DNA of 49,606 nt from Rubrivivax gelatinosus (GCF_016583785.1 NZ_NRRU01000033.1:1-49606); one strand, 5' to 3'; shown: positions 8,489-17,567, counted from the stretch's first letter. A program made the numbers and translations. The notes: generated by a model not told the origin, from the sequence alone.

Positions 8489-9022
8489 ATGAGCACCGGC
8501 CCGACCGTCATCCGCCCCAGCACCGAAGCCGACATCGGCACGATCACCGCGATCTACGCGTACCACGTGCAGCACGGCACCGGCACCTTCGAGACCGAGG
8601 CGCCCGCCGAAGCCGAGATGGCGCGCCGCCGCACCGACGTCACCGGCAAGGGCCTGCCCTGGCTGGTCGCCGAGGAAGGCGGCCGCGTCGTCGGCTACGC
8701 CTATGCGAATCACTTCCGCCCGCGCCCGGCCTACCGCTTCTGTGTCGAGGACTCGATCTACATCCACCACGAGGCCGCCGGCCGCGGCCTGGGCCGGCTG
8801 CTGCTGGCCGAACTGCTGGCGCACTGCGAAGCCGCCGGTGCGCGCCAGATGATCGCCGTCATCGGCGACGCCGAGAACATGGGTTCGATCGGCCTGCACC
8901 AGGCGCTGGGCTTCGAGCCCGCCGGCATCCTGCGCTCGGCCGGCTGGAAACACGGCCGCTGGCTCGACGTGCCGATGATGCAGCGTGCACTCGGCACCGG
9001 CGACGAGACCGACCCGGACTGA
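8489..9022 (+). CDS. GNAT N-acetyltransferase, phosphinothricin acetyltransferase (Pat/Bar)-like
   Basis: The 177-residue protein begins with an IRPSTEADIGTITAIYAYHV segment and contains TFETEAP, FRPRPAYRFCVEDSIYIH and AAGRGLGRLLL, the acetyl-CoA-binding motif A, followed by MIAVIGDAENMGSIGLHQALGF. This matches Pat/Bar/YncA-type acetyltransferases, which acetylate methionine sulfone, sulfoximine or related amino acid analogues; the exact substrate cannot be told. I chose the ATG at 8489 because the longer upstream frame has no conserved residues. It diverges from the rpsP operon and precedes a small membrane protein gene by 16 bases. Confidence 0.88.
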   Translation: MSTGPTVIRPSTEADIGTITAIYAYHVQHGTGTFETEAPAEAEMARRRTDVTGKGLPWLVAEEGGRVVGYAYANHFRPRPAYRFCVEDSIYIHHEAAGRGLGRLLLAELLAHCEAAGARQMIAVIGDAENMGSIGLHQALGFEPAGILRSAGWKHGRWLDVPMMQRALGTGDETDPD

Positions 9023-9038
9023 AGGACCATCGACGGCG

Positions 9039-9503
9039 ATGGGCTACCGCTCCAAGACCGTCGCCACCTGGATCGCGTTCGCGCTCGGGGCCTTCGGCGC
9101 CCACCGCTTCTATCTGCACGGCCGGCGCGACGCGCTCGGCTGGCTGCACACACCGCCGACGCTGGCCGGGCTGGCCGGCGTCGTGCGCATGCGCGAGCTG
9201 GGGCAGGACGATCGCCTGGCCTGGCTGCTGATCCCGCTGCTCGGGCTGATGCTGTCGCAGGCGATGCTGTGCGCGATCGTCTACGCGCTGACGCCCGACG
9301 ACCGCTGGGACGCTCGCCGCAACCCCAAAGAGCCCGGTCGCGCCACCGGCTGGGGCCCGGTGCTGGGCGCGATCGCTTCGTTGATGGTCGGCGGCGCGGT
9401 GCTGATGGGCACCATCGCCTTCGCCGGTCAGAGGTTCTTCGAGTGGCAGCTCGAAGACGGCGCCGAAATGGCGCCGGCCGGCACTCAGCCCTCACGCGTG
9501 TAA
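9039..9503 (+). CDS. Small membrane protein, TM2-like N-terminus
   Basis: The 154-residue protein starts MGYRSKTVATWIAFALGAFGAHRFYLHG. The GAFGAHRFYLHG segment resembles the TM2 domain (glycine and HRFYLG pattern). Three hydrophobic segments are visible at about 7-25, 62-85 and 112-135. The rest has no motif I recognise. It follows the acetyltransferase by 16 bases, probably in the same transcript, and converges with the Pit transporter gene. Function unknown. Confidence 0.75.
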   Translation: MGYRSKTVATWIAFALGAFGAHRFYLHGRRDALGWLHTPPTLAGLAGVVRMRELGQDDRLAWLLIPLLGLMLSQAMLCAIVYALTPDDRWDARRNPKEPGRATGWGPVLGAIASLMVGGAVLMGTIAFAGQRFFEWQLEDGAEMAPAGTQPSRV

Positions 9504-9515
9504 TCGCGTCCAGAC

Positions 9516-10526
9516 TCAGAACAGGTAGTTGCTGATGCCGTAGAAGACCGCGGCGATGAAGGCCGTGGCCGGGATCGTGAAGATCCACGCCAGCACGATG
9601 TTGCCGGCCAGCCCCCAGCGCACTGCCGAGGCGCTGCGCACCGAGCCGACGCCGTAGATCGCACCGGTGATCGTGTGCGTCGTCGACACCGGCACGCCCA
9701 GCGCGGTCGCCAGGAACAGCGTGATCGCGCCGCCGGTCTCGGCACAGAAGCCGCCGACGGGCTTGAGCTTGGTGATGCGCTGGCCCATGGTCTTGACGAT
9801 GCGCCAGCCGCCGAACAGCGTGCCCATGCCGATGGCGATGTAGCAGCACCAGATGACCCACATCGGCGGCATGTGGTCGTTGGCGCTCGCGTAGCCCGAG
9901 GAGATCAGCAGCAGCCAGATGATGCCGATGGTCTTCTGCGCGTCGTTGCCGCCGTGGCCCAGCGAATACAGGCCGGCCGATATCAGCTGCAGCCGCCGGA
10001 AGGCGTTGTCGATCTTCAAGGGCGAGCCTCGTCGGCAGATCCAGGCCACCGCGACCATGATCAGCGAGCCGAACAGGAAACCCAACACCGGCGAGATGAA
10101 GATGAAGGCGACGGTCTTGATCAGGCCCGAGGCCACCAGCGGCCCGCCGCCGGCCTTGGCGATGGTCGCGCCGACGATGCCGCCGATCAGCGCGTGCGAG
10201 CTCGACGACGGGATGCCGTACCACCAGGTGATCACGTTCCAGGCGATCGCCCCGACGAGCGCGCCGAAGATCACGTGCTGGTCGACGATGCCGGGCTCGA
10301 CGATGCCCTTGCCGATGGTCGCCGCGACCTTCAGCTGGAAGACCGCGATTGCGACGACGTTGAAGAATGCGGCGAACGCGACCGCTTGCTGCGGTTTCAG
10401 AACGCCCGTGGACACGACGGTGGCGATGGAGTTCGCCGCGTCGTGGAAACCGTTCATGAAGTCGAAGACGAGCGCCAGGATGACGAGCGTCGCCACGACC
10501 CAGAAGCCGACCGGAATTGCATCCAT
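9516..10526 (-). CDS. PiT-family inorganic phosphate transporter
   Basis: This 336-residue inner-membrane protein imports phosphate, usually as a metal-phosphate complex driven by the proton gradient. The duplicated PiT signature is visible: DFMNGFHDAANSIATVVSTG near the N-terminus and GVPVSTTHTITGAIYGVG in the second half, with about ten membrane segments. It is 19 bases downstream of a DUF47 (PhoU-like) gene on the same strand, the standard two-gene Pit operon. A Pho-box-like site lies upstream of the pair, so expression is probably tied to phosphate status. Confidence 0.95.
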   Translation of the reverse strand: MDAIPVGFWVVATLVILALVFDFMNGFHDAANSIATVVSTGVLKPQQAVAFAAFFNVVAIAVFQLKVAATIGKGIVEPGIVDQHVIFGALVGAIAWNVITWWYGIPSSSSHALIGGIVGATIAKAGGGPLVASGLIKTVAFIFISPVLGFLFGSLIMVAVAWICRRGSPLKIDNAFRRLQLISAGLYSLGHGGNDAQKTIGIIWLLLISSGYASANDHMPPMWVIWCCYIAIGMGTLFGGWRIVKTMGQRITKLKPVGGFCAETGGAITLFLATALGVPVSTTHTITGAIYGVGSVRSASAVRWGLAGNIVLAWIFTIPATAFIAAVFYGISNYLF

Positions 10527-10545
10527 TTTTGGGACGTCCGGCGGA

Positions 10546-11193
10546 TCAGGAATTCTCGAGGACGATGCCTTCGATGATGTCCGCGACGTCTTCGCAGCGG
10601 TCGGAGATCGACTCCAGGTGCTCGTACACCGCCTTCAGCTTGATCAGCTCGCGGGTGTCGAGCTCCTCGCGGAACAGGCGCGACATCGCCGAGCGCATCA
10701 CGCGGTCAGCGTCGGACTCGAGGCGGTCGATCTCCTCGCAGGTCTTGAGCGCCGACTCGGCGACGGTGCCGTTCTTCAGATTGGGCAGCAGCGAGACGAC
10801 GTGCTGCACGCGTTCGCAGCAGCGCACCGAGATCTCGGTGAGGCGGATGACGTCCTCGCTGACGCTGTGCAGGTCGTACAGCGACATCACCTCGGACGAG
10901 TCCTGGAGCAGGTCCACGATGTCGTCCATCGAGTTGATCAGCGAGTGGATCTGCTCGCGGTCCAGCGGCGTGATGAAGGTGCGGTGCAGCGCCCGGTTGA
11001 CCTCGGCGGTCACTTTGTCGGCGGCGCGTTCGGCGGCGATGACGTCAGCGGCGTGTTTCTCGCGGGCCACCGGGTCGGAGTAGTGCTGGACCAGCTGCAT
11101 GAAAGCACGGGCACCTTCGGCGACGAAGGCAGCGTGCTGGTTGAACATCTCGAAGAAGTTGCCTTCGCGCGGAAGCAGCTTGCCAAAAAACAT
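10546..11193 (-). CDS. DUF47 family PhoU-like phosphate transport regulator
   Basis: The 215-residue, largely helical protein starts MFFGKLLPREGNFFEMFNQH and contains the metal-binding pattern EVNRALHRTFITPLDREQI and SMDDIVDLLQ, typical of the DUF47/TIGR00153 family. These proteins resemble PhoU and are encoded next to Pit transporters, whose activity or expression they are thought to modulate. The ATG at 11193 follows GGAG by five bases. It is the first gene of the operon with the Pit gene. Confidence 0.93.
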   Translation of the reverse strand: MFFGKLLPREGNFFEMFNQHAAFVAEGARAFMQLVQHYSDPVAREKHAADVIAAERAADKVTAEVNRALHRTFITPLDREQIHSLINSMDDIVDLLQDSSEVMSLYDLHSVSEDVIRLTEISVRCCERVQHVVSLLPNLKNGTVAESALKTCEEIDRLESDADRVMRSAMSRLFREELDTRELIKLKAVYEHLESISDRCEDVADIIEGIVLENS

Positions 11194-11234
11194 GCGGGCT
11201 CCGGTGTGATCACCGGCCGGATCGTGAATCCGCG

Positions 11235-11240
11235 ATTCTA
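11235..11240 (-). promoter_or_regulatory. Candidate -10 box for DUF47-pit
   Basis: TAGAAT is present on the minus strand 42 bases upstream of the DUF47 start. It lies five bases downstream of the Pho-box-like site. The same TAGAAT-type hexamer precedes several other genes in this window. Confidence 0.5.
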
Positions 11241-11245
11241 GTTCG

Positions 11246-11263
11246 ATGACAGTTCTATGACCG
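11246..11263 (-). promoter_or_regulatory. Pho-box-like PhoB site upstream of DUF47-pit
   Basis: On the minus strand the site reads CGGTCAT-AGAA-CTGTCAT: two 7-base half-sites in the same orientation separated by four bases, 13 of 14 positions matching the CTGTCAT-N4-CTGTCAT consensus. It is five bases from the candidate -10 box, closer than in usual PhoB-activated promoters, which would fit repression. The site overlaps the end of the neighbouring DUF486 gene. Confidence 0.6.
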
Positions 11264-11608
11264 GAAGATGAAGTAGACGGCTCCCACCAGGCACAGCCCG
11301 GCCCAGAGGTAGTCCAGCTTCAGCGGCTGGTCCATATAGAAGAAGGCGAAGGGCACGAAGACGGCGAGCGTGATCACCTCCTGCGCGATCTTCAGCTGCG
11401 CCAGGCTCAGGCCGCCGGCGTAGCCGATGCGGTTGGCCGGCACCTGCAGCAGGTACTCGAAGAGCGCGATGCCCCAGCTGATCAGCGCGGCGACGAGCCA
11501 GGGCTTGCCACCCAGCGTCTTCAGGTGCCCGTACCAGGCGAACGTCATGAACAGGTTGGACAGGATCAGCAGCCCGAAGGTCTGCACCGATATCGGCAGC
11601 GAGTTCAT
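11255..11608 (-). CDS. DUF486 (DMT-like) small membrane protein
   Basis: The 117-residue protein has four hydrophobic segments and the DUF486 pattern NLFMTFAWYGHLK, WGIALFEYLLQVPANRIGY and LKIAQEVITL. The family is related to small drug/metabolite transporters; its substrate is unknown. The start ATG overlaps the TGA of folK (ATGA), implying translational coupling, although the functional link with folate synthesis is not obvious. Confidence 0.88.
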   Translation of the reverse strand: MNSLPISVQTFGLLILSNLFMTFAWYGHLKTLGGKPWLVAALISWGIALFEYLLQVPANRIGYAGGLSLAQLKIAQEVITLAVFVPFAFFYMDQPLKLDYLWAGLCLVGAVYFIFRS

Positions 11609-12093
11609 CGGGGCTCCTGGTCGTCCAGCCGTTCGATCGCCTGGTCGGCCGCCGCTTCGGCCCAAGGCGAGAGCGCGCCCAGCAGCGGATGCTCGAAACC
11701 CGGCTCCAGTTCCAGCAGCGGCCGCAGCACGAAGGCCCGCAGGTGCGCCCGCGGATGCGGCACGACGAGCCCGGGCGTGTCGATGACCTGGGTGCCGTGG
11801 AACAGCAGGTCCAGGTCGAGCGTGCGCGGCGCGTTGCGGTAGGGCCGCTCGCGGCCGTGACCGGCCTCTATCGTGTGCAGCGCAGCGAGCAGTTCAGGCG
11901 GCTCGAGCCCGGTCTCGAGTTCGGCCACCGCGTTGCGGAAATCGGGGCCGGCGGCGTCGACAGGCGCGCTGCGCCAGATCGACGAGCGCCGCAACAGCCG
12001 CGTGCGCGGCAGCGTGTCCAGCGCCGCGAACGCCGCGGCCAGCGTCGCCGACGCGTCGCCCAGGTTGGCGCCCAGGCCGACCCAGGCCCTCAT
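11605..12093 (-). CDS. folK: 2-amino-4-hydroxy-6-hydroxymethyldihydropteridine pyrophosphokinase
   Basis: FolK transfers pyrophosphate from ATP to the pterin precursor of folate. The 162-residue product shows VGLGANLGD at the start, the FRNAVAELET segment, and the signature RNAPRTLDLDLLFHG followed by VPHPRAHLRAFVLRPL. The ATG at 12093 overlaps the TGA stop of pcnB, and its own stop overlaps the next start, so three genes are tightly coupled. Identification is secure. Confidence 0.96.
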   Translation of the reverse strand: MRAWVGLGANLGDASATLAAAFAALDTLPRTRLLRRSSIWRSAPVDAAGPDFRNAVAELETGLEPPELLAALHTIEAGHGRERPYRNAPRTLDLDLLFHGTQVIDTPGLVVPHPRAHLRAFVLRPLLELEPGFEHPLLGALSPWAEAAADQAIERLDDQEPR

Positions 12094-13679
12094 TCGGCCG
12101 CAGCAGGGGCCGACGGCGCACCGCCGCCAGCCGGGCGCCGCCGCCGCCGGCGGCGCTTCTTCGCTGGCGCAGCCGTATCGGTTGCGGACTCGGCGGCCTC
12201 GGCGGCCTCGTCGGTGGCCTCGTCGTCGCCTTCGGGCTCGGCAGCCGAAGCCGCGGCCTCGGTGCTGCCGCTGGCGACACGGTGCACCCGCTTGCTGGCC
12301 GGCTTCAGCTCGGCCAGCATCGCCTCGCGTTCGTCGTCGTCGCCGAGGTGGAAGTCCTCCCACCACTCGGCCAGGCCGGACTCGATCTCGCCGACGTCGG
12401 CACGCAGGCGCAGGAAGTCGTAGCCAGCGCGGAAACGCGCCTGCGCGACCAGCGAGCGTGCGGCCGCCGGCGTGCGGCGCTCGAAACGCGGCTGCATCAG
12501 CCAGATCTCGCGCATGTCGCCGCCAAGCTTGCCGCGGCCGGAGATGTCACCGATGCGGGCATCGAAGACGGCGTCAACCGCCTGCTGCAGCGCCGGGAAC
12601 GGGGCTTCGCCGTCCTTCTTCAGCTGCGCCCAGCGGTCGAGCACGTCGTGCCAGAGCATCACCGCCAGCATGAAGCTGGGCACGACGGCGCGGCCGTCGT
12701 TGACGCGGGCGTCGGTGTCCTCGAGCGCGAAGCGGATGAACTCGTCGCGCTTGGGGTGGCGCGCGTCGGCGCGGAAGGCGGCGTCGAGCACCGGGAACAC
12801 GCCCTGGTCGAGGCCCTGCTTCTTCAGCTCGGCCAGGCTCTTGAGCGCATGGCCGGTCTGCAGCAGCTTGACCATCTCGTCGAACATGCGCGACGGCGGC
12901 ACGTTGGCCAGCAGCGCGGCCATCTTGCGCATCGGCGCGCGCGTCGCCGGCTCGACCTCGAAACCCAGCTTGGCCGCGATGCGCACGACGCGCACGATGC
13001 GAACCGGGTCCTCGCGGTAGCGCGTCTCGGGGTCGCCGATCATGCGCAGCACGCGCGCACGCGAGTCGGCCAGGCCGCCGTGGTAGTCGACGACGATCTG
13101 CGTCGTCGGGTCGTAATACAGCGCGTTGATCGTGAAGTCGCGCCGCGCCGCATCCTCGATCTGCGGGCCCCAGACGTTGTCGCGCAGCACGCGGCCGCTG
13201 GCGTCGACGACACGGCGCTGGTCGGCGACCTCGTGGCGCGCGGTCTTCTCGTTGCCGCTCACCGGCTCGGCCGCGGCCGGGTCCATGAAGGCGCGGAAGG
13301 TCGAGACCTCGATGACCTCGTGCTCGCGGCCGCGGCCGTAGATCACGTGCACCAGGCGAAAGCGCCGGCCGATGATGAAGGCGCGCCGGAACAGCGACTT
13401 GACCTGCTCGGGCGTGGCGCTGGTGGCGACGTCGAAGTCCTTGGGCCGCAGGTTGACGAGCAGGTCGCGCACCGCGCCGCCGACAATGTAGGCCTCGTAG
13501 CCGGCGTCCTTGAGCGTGCGCACGACGCGCACCGCGTTCTCGTCCAGCAGCCGCGGGTCGATGCGGTGCTCCTCGGCCGGGATCTCGACGCGTTGGCCGA
13601 GCGGGATGGTCGGCGCGGCCGGCGGCGCCTCGGGGGCGGCGGCCTTGCCGAGCAGGCGGTCGATGAATTTCTTGATCAT
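12090..13679 (-). CDS. pcnB: Poly(A) polymerase I
   Basis: PcnB adds poly(A) tails to RNAs and so promotes their decay. The 529-residue protein contains the nucleotidyltransferase core AYIVGGAVRDLL, then RPKDFDVATSATPEQV, and DFTINALYYD further on, consistent with the poly(A) polymerase/CCA-adding superfamily and with PcnB length. The C-terminus is a low-complexity Ala/Glu region ending with a run of about ten Lys/Arg residues, a probable RNA-binding tail. The ATG at 13679 shares a base with the TGA of the HAD gene (TGATG). The folK gene following it is the usual arrangement. Confidence 0.95.
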   Translation of the reverse strand: MIKKFIDRLLGKAAAPEAPPAAPTIPLGQRVEIPAEEHRIDPRLLDENAVRVVRTLKDAGYEAYIVGGAVRDLLVNLRPKDFDVATSATPEQVKSLFRRAFIIGRRFRLVHVIYGRGREHEVIEVSTFRAFMDPAAAEPVSGNEKTARHEVADQRRVVDASGRVLRDNVWGPQIEDAARRDFTINALYYDPTTQIVVDYHGGLADSRARVLRMIGDPETRYREDPVRIVRVVRIAAKLGFEVEPATRAPMRKMAALLANVPPSRMFDEMVKLLQTGHALKSLAELKKQGLDQGVFPVLDAAFRADARHPKRDEFIRFALEDTDARVNDGRAVVPSFMLAVMLWHDVLDRWAQLKKDGEAPFPALQQAVDAVFDARIGDISGRGKLGGDMREIWLMQPRFERRTPAAARSLVAQARFRAGYDFLRLRADVGEIESGLAEWWEDFHLGDDDEREAMLAELKPASKRVHRVASGSTEAAASAAEPEGDDEATDEAAEAAESATDTAAPAKKRRRRRRRPAGGGAPSAPAAAE

Positions 13680-14344
13680 CAGAAGAGTTCCAGGATCGGC
13701 CAGCCGCGCTGTTCGGCAATCGTTCGCAGCCCGGGGCCGGGGTTGGTCGCCACCGGGTGGCTGACGAGCTCGAGCAGCGGCAGGTCGTTGGTCGAGTCGC
13801 TGTAGAAGGTGCTGCGCCCGAAGTCGGCGAGCGTGCGGCCGCTTTCGGCCAGCCACTGGCGCACACGCGTGATCTTGCCATCGCGGAACGACGGCACACC
13901 CCGTATCGCCCCGGTGGCGCGGCCGCTGTCGTCGCGATCGAGTTCGGTGGCGATCAGCGTGTCGACGCCGAACAGCGTCGCGATCGGGCGCGTGACGAAG
14001 TCGTTGGTCGCGGTGACGACGGCCACCAGGTCGCCGGCGTCGAGGTGGCCACGCACCAGCGCCAGCGCCTGCGGATGCAGCGAGGGCCGCGCGTACTCGT
14101 CGACGAAACGGGCCTGCGCCGCGGCGATCTCGGCCGGGTCGCGTTCGCGCCAGGGCGAGGTGCAGAACTGCACGTAGGCCTCGATGTCCAGGCCGCCGTC
14201 GAGGTACTGGGCGTAGAACTCGTCGTTGCGGCGCTTGAATTCGCCGGCATCGGCCCAGCCGATGCGCACGAGGAACTCGCCGAAGGCGTGGTCGGAGTCG
14301 GTCGGCAGCAGCGTGCCGTCGAGGTCGAAGAGCGTCAGGTTCAA
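13679..14344 (-). CDS. HAD-family (subclass IB, SerB-like) phosphatase
   Basis: The 221-residue protein opens with the catalytic motif FDLDGTLLP (nucleophile Asp7, acid/base Asp9). It continues with VVTATNDFVTRPIA as motif II and YSDSTNDLPLLELV with the two acidic motif III residues. The layout is that of HAD-IB enzymes related to phosphoserine phosphatase; relatives include CicA and other general phosphatases. The TTG start overlaps the hda stop, and the stop overlaps the pcnB start. Substrate unknown. Confidence 0.9.
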   Translation of the reverse strand: MNLTLFDLDGTLLPTDSDHAFGEFLVRIGWADAGEFKRRNDEFYAQYLDGGLDIEAYVQFCTSPWRERDPAEIAAAQARFVDEYARPSLHPQALALVRGHLDAGDLVAVVTATNDFVTRPIATLFGVDTLIATELDRDDSGRATGAIRGVPSFRDGKITRVRQWLAESGRTLADFGRSTFYSDSTNDLPLLELVSHPVATNPGPGLRTIAEQRGWPILELF

Positions 14345-15021
14345 AGGGGGTCGCCTTCCTCGGCCAGCATCGCACGCACCAGCGGCACGGTGATCGTGCG
14401 CGAACGCGACAACGAGAACTCGTCGAGCCGGTCCAGCAGGGCCATCAGGTGTTTCAGGTCACGCGGGAAGCGTGTCAGCAGGTGGTCCATCACCTCGTCG
14501 GTGAGGCGGATGCCGCGGCGGTCGCTCTCGCGGCGCAGCGCGGCGCGGGTTTCCGACTCGCCCAGCGGCTGCATCGCGAACACCGGCCCCCAGGCCAGGC
14601 GCGTGCGCAGGTCGTCGCGCAGCGGCAGGTCCACCGGCGGCAGGCGGCCGGCGCAGGCCATCTGCACGCCTTCGGTGGCGGCCTCGACGAAGAGCGTGAA
14701 CGCCGACTGCTGGGCGGCGGCGTCGAGTTCGTCGCAGCGGTCGATGACGACCAGCGACCAGTCGGCGGCCAGCTCCCACGGGCAGGGGCAGGACGGGTCG
14801 AACCAGCCGACACGCTGGCCAGCCTGCTGGCAGGCGTGGGCGAGCGAGCGCAACAGGTGCGTCTTGCCGCTGCCCGACGCGCCCCAGAGGTAGACCGGCG
14901 CGGTGGGCATCGGCAGCCGGCGCAGGTGTTCGAGCGCACGCAGGTTGGCTTCGCTGCCGGGCAGGAAGCTCTCGAAAGTGGCGAGCGGGTCGAAGCCGAT
15001 CGCCAGCGGGATCTGCTTCAT
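14341..15021 (-). CDS. hda: DnaA-regulatory inactivator Hda
   Basis: Hda works with the sliding clamp to stimulate ATP hydrolysis on DnaA and prevent re-initiation. The product (226 residues from ATG 15021) starts MKQIPLAIGFDP, a clamp-binding-like N-terminus. It has a canonical Walker A GASGSGKTH, a Walker B VVIDRCDEL and an AAA+ lid region in the C-terminal third. A start four codons earlier (15033) is possible and would place it one base after the upstream stop. It is followed by the overlapping HAD and pcnB genes. Confidence 0.93.
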   Translation of the reverse strand: MKQIPLAIGFDPLATFESFLPGSEANLRALEHLRRLPMPTAPVYLWGASGSGKTHLLRSLAHACQQAGQRVGWFDPSCPCPWELAADWSLVVIDRCDELDAAAQQSAFTLFVEAATEGVQMACAGRLPPVDLPLRDDLRTRLAWGPVFAMQPLGESETRAALRRESDRRGIRLTDEVMDHLLTRFPRDLKHLMALLDRLDEFSLSRSRTITVPLVRAMLAEEGDPL

Positions 15022-15034
15022 CGTGGACGTCATG

Positions 15035-15904
15035 TCAGTGCAGTCTCGGGCGGCGACGGCCGCGCAGTTGGACGAGCCGGGCGCGAACGGTCGGCGCATC
15101 CTCGGCGTCGGGACAGTGGATCAGGTATTCGGACAGATCCTCGGCCGCCGCGGCGTCGTGGCCGAGTTCGGCGTGCACGAGCCCGCGGTCGCGGCGTTCG
15201 ATCCAGTCCTCGGGCAGCAGGATCACGAGGCGGTCCAGCACCGCCAGCAGCCGGCAGCGGTCGGCGGCGTCGCGGTGGATCTCCTTCAGGTTGCGCAGCA
15301 GCCGGGCGACGACGTCGCGCGGCGCGGCCGCCTGCAGGAACAGGCCCAGCGGCATGTCGTAGTCGCCGACCAGGCCGTGGTGCTGGCGGTAGGGCACGAG
15401 CCGCTCCTCCAGCTCCTCGCGCGACAGCGAGCGGCCGCTGAACGGGTCGAGCACGACCTCGCCGCGCGGCAGCTTCAGCTTGACCAGGAAATGTCCCGGA
15501 AAAGACACGCCGGCGGCCGGCAGGCCCAGCTGGGACGCCAGCTCGACATAGAGCAGGCCGAGCGTGATCGGGATGCCACGCCGCGTGCGCAGCACCTCGG
15601 GCAGGTAGCTGTTGCGCGGGTCGTAGTAGTCGTTGACGTTGCCGGCGAAACCCAGCTCGTCGAAGAAGTAGCGGTTCAGCATACGCAGCTTGTGCACCGG
15701 CCCGGCGTCGGCCGGCAGGCGGCGGCGCAGCGTGTCGGCCAGCGTGTCGATCTGCTCGAGCACCGCCTGCGGGTCCAGGCCCGGGTCGGCGTCCTGCGCC
15801 AGCGACGCGGCGGCCTCGACGACCGACAGGCTCGCGTCGTCGGCGACAAGTGCGGCGAAATACTGCAACGCCGTCGGTGCCTCGAAATGAAGCGGTCCAG
15901 CCAT
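15035..15904 (-). CDS. SirB1 family transglutaminase-like/TPR protein
   Basis: The 289-residue protein contains the SirB1/DUF1347-type region with LNRYFFDELGFAGNVNDYYD, then SYLPEVLRTRRGIPITLGLLY and GVSFPGHFLVK, which resembles a transglutaminase-like fold. Helical repeats follow in the C-terminal third. In many proteobacteria it lies near essential genes; its biochemical role is not established. I chose ATG at 15904, preceded by GGAGGG; a longer frame reaching 15928 is possible. It lies 16 bases after murJ and just before hda. Confidence 0.87.
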   Translation of the reverse strand: MAGPLHFEAPTALQYFAALVADDASLSVVEAAASLAQDADPGLDPQAVLEQIDTLADTLRRRLPADAGPVHKLRMLNRYFFDELGFAGNVNDYYDPRNSYLPEVLRTRRGIPITLGLLYVELASQLGLPAAGVSFPGHFLVKLKLPRGEVVLDPFSGRSLSREELEERLVPYRQHHGLVGDYDMPLGLFLQAAAPRDVVARLLRNLKEIHRDAADRCRLLAVLDRLVILLPEDWIERRDRGLVHAELGHDAAAAEDLSEYLIHCPDAEDAPTVRARLVQLRGRRRPRLH

Positions 15905-15920
15905 CACCCTCCAGTGTAGG

Positions 15921-17477
15921 TCAGCCACGGCGCACGAACTGCCGCAGGTTCAGCCCGGTGGCCGCGAGCAGCGCGAAATAAACCGCGGCCACCGAGCTCA
16001 GCACCAGTGCCATCCAGCCCGCGCGCACACCGTAGTGCGACTGCAGGCCGATCCAGTCGATCGCGTGCGCCGCCCACGCCAGCCCGATCCCGATCGCGCC
16101 GCAGGCCAGGCCGATCCGCAGCGCGAACGCGCCCCAGCCCGGCCGCGGCATGTAGACGCCCTTCTTCAGCAGCCCGACCAGCAGCAGCCCGGCGTTGAGC
16201 AGCGCACCCAGGCCGATCGACAGCGCCAGCCCGGCATGGCCGATCAGCGGCACGAACAGCGCGTTCATCAGTTGCGTGCAGACCAGCACCAGCAGCGCGA
16301 TCTTCACCGGCGTGCGCGTGTCCTGGCGGGCGTAGAAGCCGGGCGCCAGCACCTTGACCCCGACCAGCCCCATCAGGCCGACACCGTAGCCCATCAGCGC
16401 ACGCACCGTCTGTTCGACGTCACGCGCGGCGAAGGCGCCGTAATGAAACAGCACCGCGATCAGCGCCTTCGGGAACACGATCAGCGCGATCGCGCACGGC
16501 AGCGCCAGCATCACGACCAGGCGCAGGCCCCAGTCGAGCATGTCTGAATAACCCTGGGCGTCGTCGCGCCCCTTGGCCGCCGACAACTGCGGCAGCAGCA
16601 CCACGCCCAGCGCCACGCCCAGCAGCGCGGTCGGAAACTCCATCAGCCGGTCGGCATAGGTCAGCCAGGACACCGCGCCGACACCGACGTGCGACGCGAT
16701 CTGGGTGTTGATGACCAGCGAGATCTGCGCCACCGACACGCCCAGCAGCGCCGGCCCCATCAGCGTCAGGATGCGGTGCACGCCCGGGTGGCGCCAGGCG
16801 GCGCGCAGCCGCGCCGGCGTCAGGCCGATGTGCGGCATCAGCCCCAGGCGGCCGAGCGCCGGGATCTGCACCGCCGCCTGCAGCACGCCGCCGAGCGCGA
16901 CACCGCCGGCCAGCGCCAGCACCGGATCCAGCCCCCAACCGGCCATCCGCGGCGCCAGCAGCGCCGCCGCGCCGATCACCGACAGGTTCAGCAGCACCGG
17001 CGTCACCGCCGGCACCGCGAAGCGTTTCCAGGTGTTCAGGATGCCCGCGGCCAGGGCCACCATCGACATGAAGCCGATGTAGGGGAACATCCAGCGTGTC
17101 ATCAGCACCGCCAGGTCCAGCCGCTCCAGCCCCGAGGCCATCAGCCAGACCAGCACCGGCGCGCCGGCGACGCCGAGCACGCAGGTCGCCAGCAGCACCC
17201 AGACGAGCACGGTGGCGACGGCGTCGATCAGCGCGTGTGTCGCGGCGTCGCCCTCCTTCTCGCGCGTGGCCGCCAGCAGCGGCACGAAAGCCTGCGAGAA
17301 CGCACCCTCGGCGAACAGGCGCCGGAACAGATTGGGGATGCGAAAGGCGACGTTGAAGGCGTCGGTGGCGGCGCTGGCGCCGAAATAACCGGCGATCAGC
17401 TGGTCGCGCACGAGGCCGGTGACGCGCGAAGCGAGCGTCAGCAGCGAGACGGTGGAAGCGGCCCGGAGAAGGTTCAC
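15921..17477 (-). CDS. murJ: Lipid II flippase MurJ
   Basis: MurJ flips lipid II across the inner membrane for peptidoglycan synthesis. The 518-residue polytopic protein begins [21 protein letters not shown]. It has the family signatures [22 protein letters not shown] and [21 protein letters not shown], with around fourteen membrane segments. The GTG start at 17477 gives the typical N-terminus. It diverges from rpsT across a gap with promoters in both directions, and the SirB1-like and hda genes follow it on the same strand. Confidence 0.96.
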   Translation of the reverse strand: MNLLRAASTVSLLTLASRVTGLVRDQLIAGYFGASAATDAFNVAFRIPNLFRRLFAEGAFSQAFVPLLAATREKEGDAATHALIDAVATVLVWVLLATCVLGVAGAPVLVWLMASGLERLDLAVLMTRWMFPYIGFMSMVALAAGILNTWKRFAVPAVTPVLLNLSVIGAAALLAPRMAGWGLDPVLALAGGVALGGVLQAAVQIPALGRLGLMPHIGLTPARLRAAWRHPGVHRILTLMGPALLGVSVAQISLVINTQIASHVGVGAVSWLTYADRLMEFPTALLGVALGVVLLPQLSAAKGRDDAQGYSDMLDWGLRLVVMLALPCAIALIVFPKALIAVLFHYGAFAARDVEQTVRALMGYGVGLMGLVGVKVLAPGFYARQDTRTPVKIALLVLVCTQLMNALFVPLIGHAGLALSIGLGALLNAGLLLVGLLKKGVYMPRPGWGAFALRIGLACGAIGIGLAWAAHAIDWIGLQSHYGVRAGWMALVLSSVAAVYFALLAATGLNLRQFVRRG

Positions 17478-17522
17478 GGGGTACGACGAGTGGGCGGGCA
17501 GCCCGAAGCCGGGTCGGTGACC

Positions 17523-17528
17523 ATTATA
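17523..17528 (-). promoter_or_regulatory. Candidate -10 box for murJ
   Basis: A perfect TATAAT hexamer lies on the minus strand 46 bases upstream of the murJ GTG start. No good -35 match was found at the normal distance. Confidence 0.5.
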
Positions 17529-17567
17529 GGCAGGGGCTGACAATGGGCTGGCGGACTGCCGATGGCG

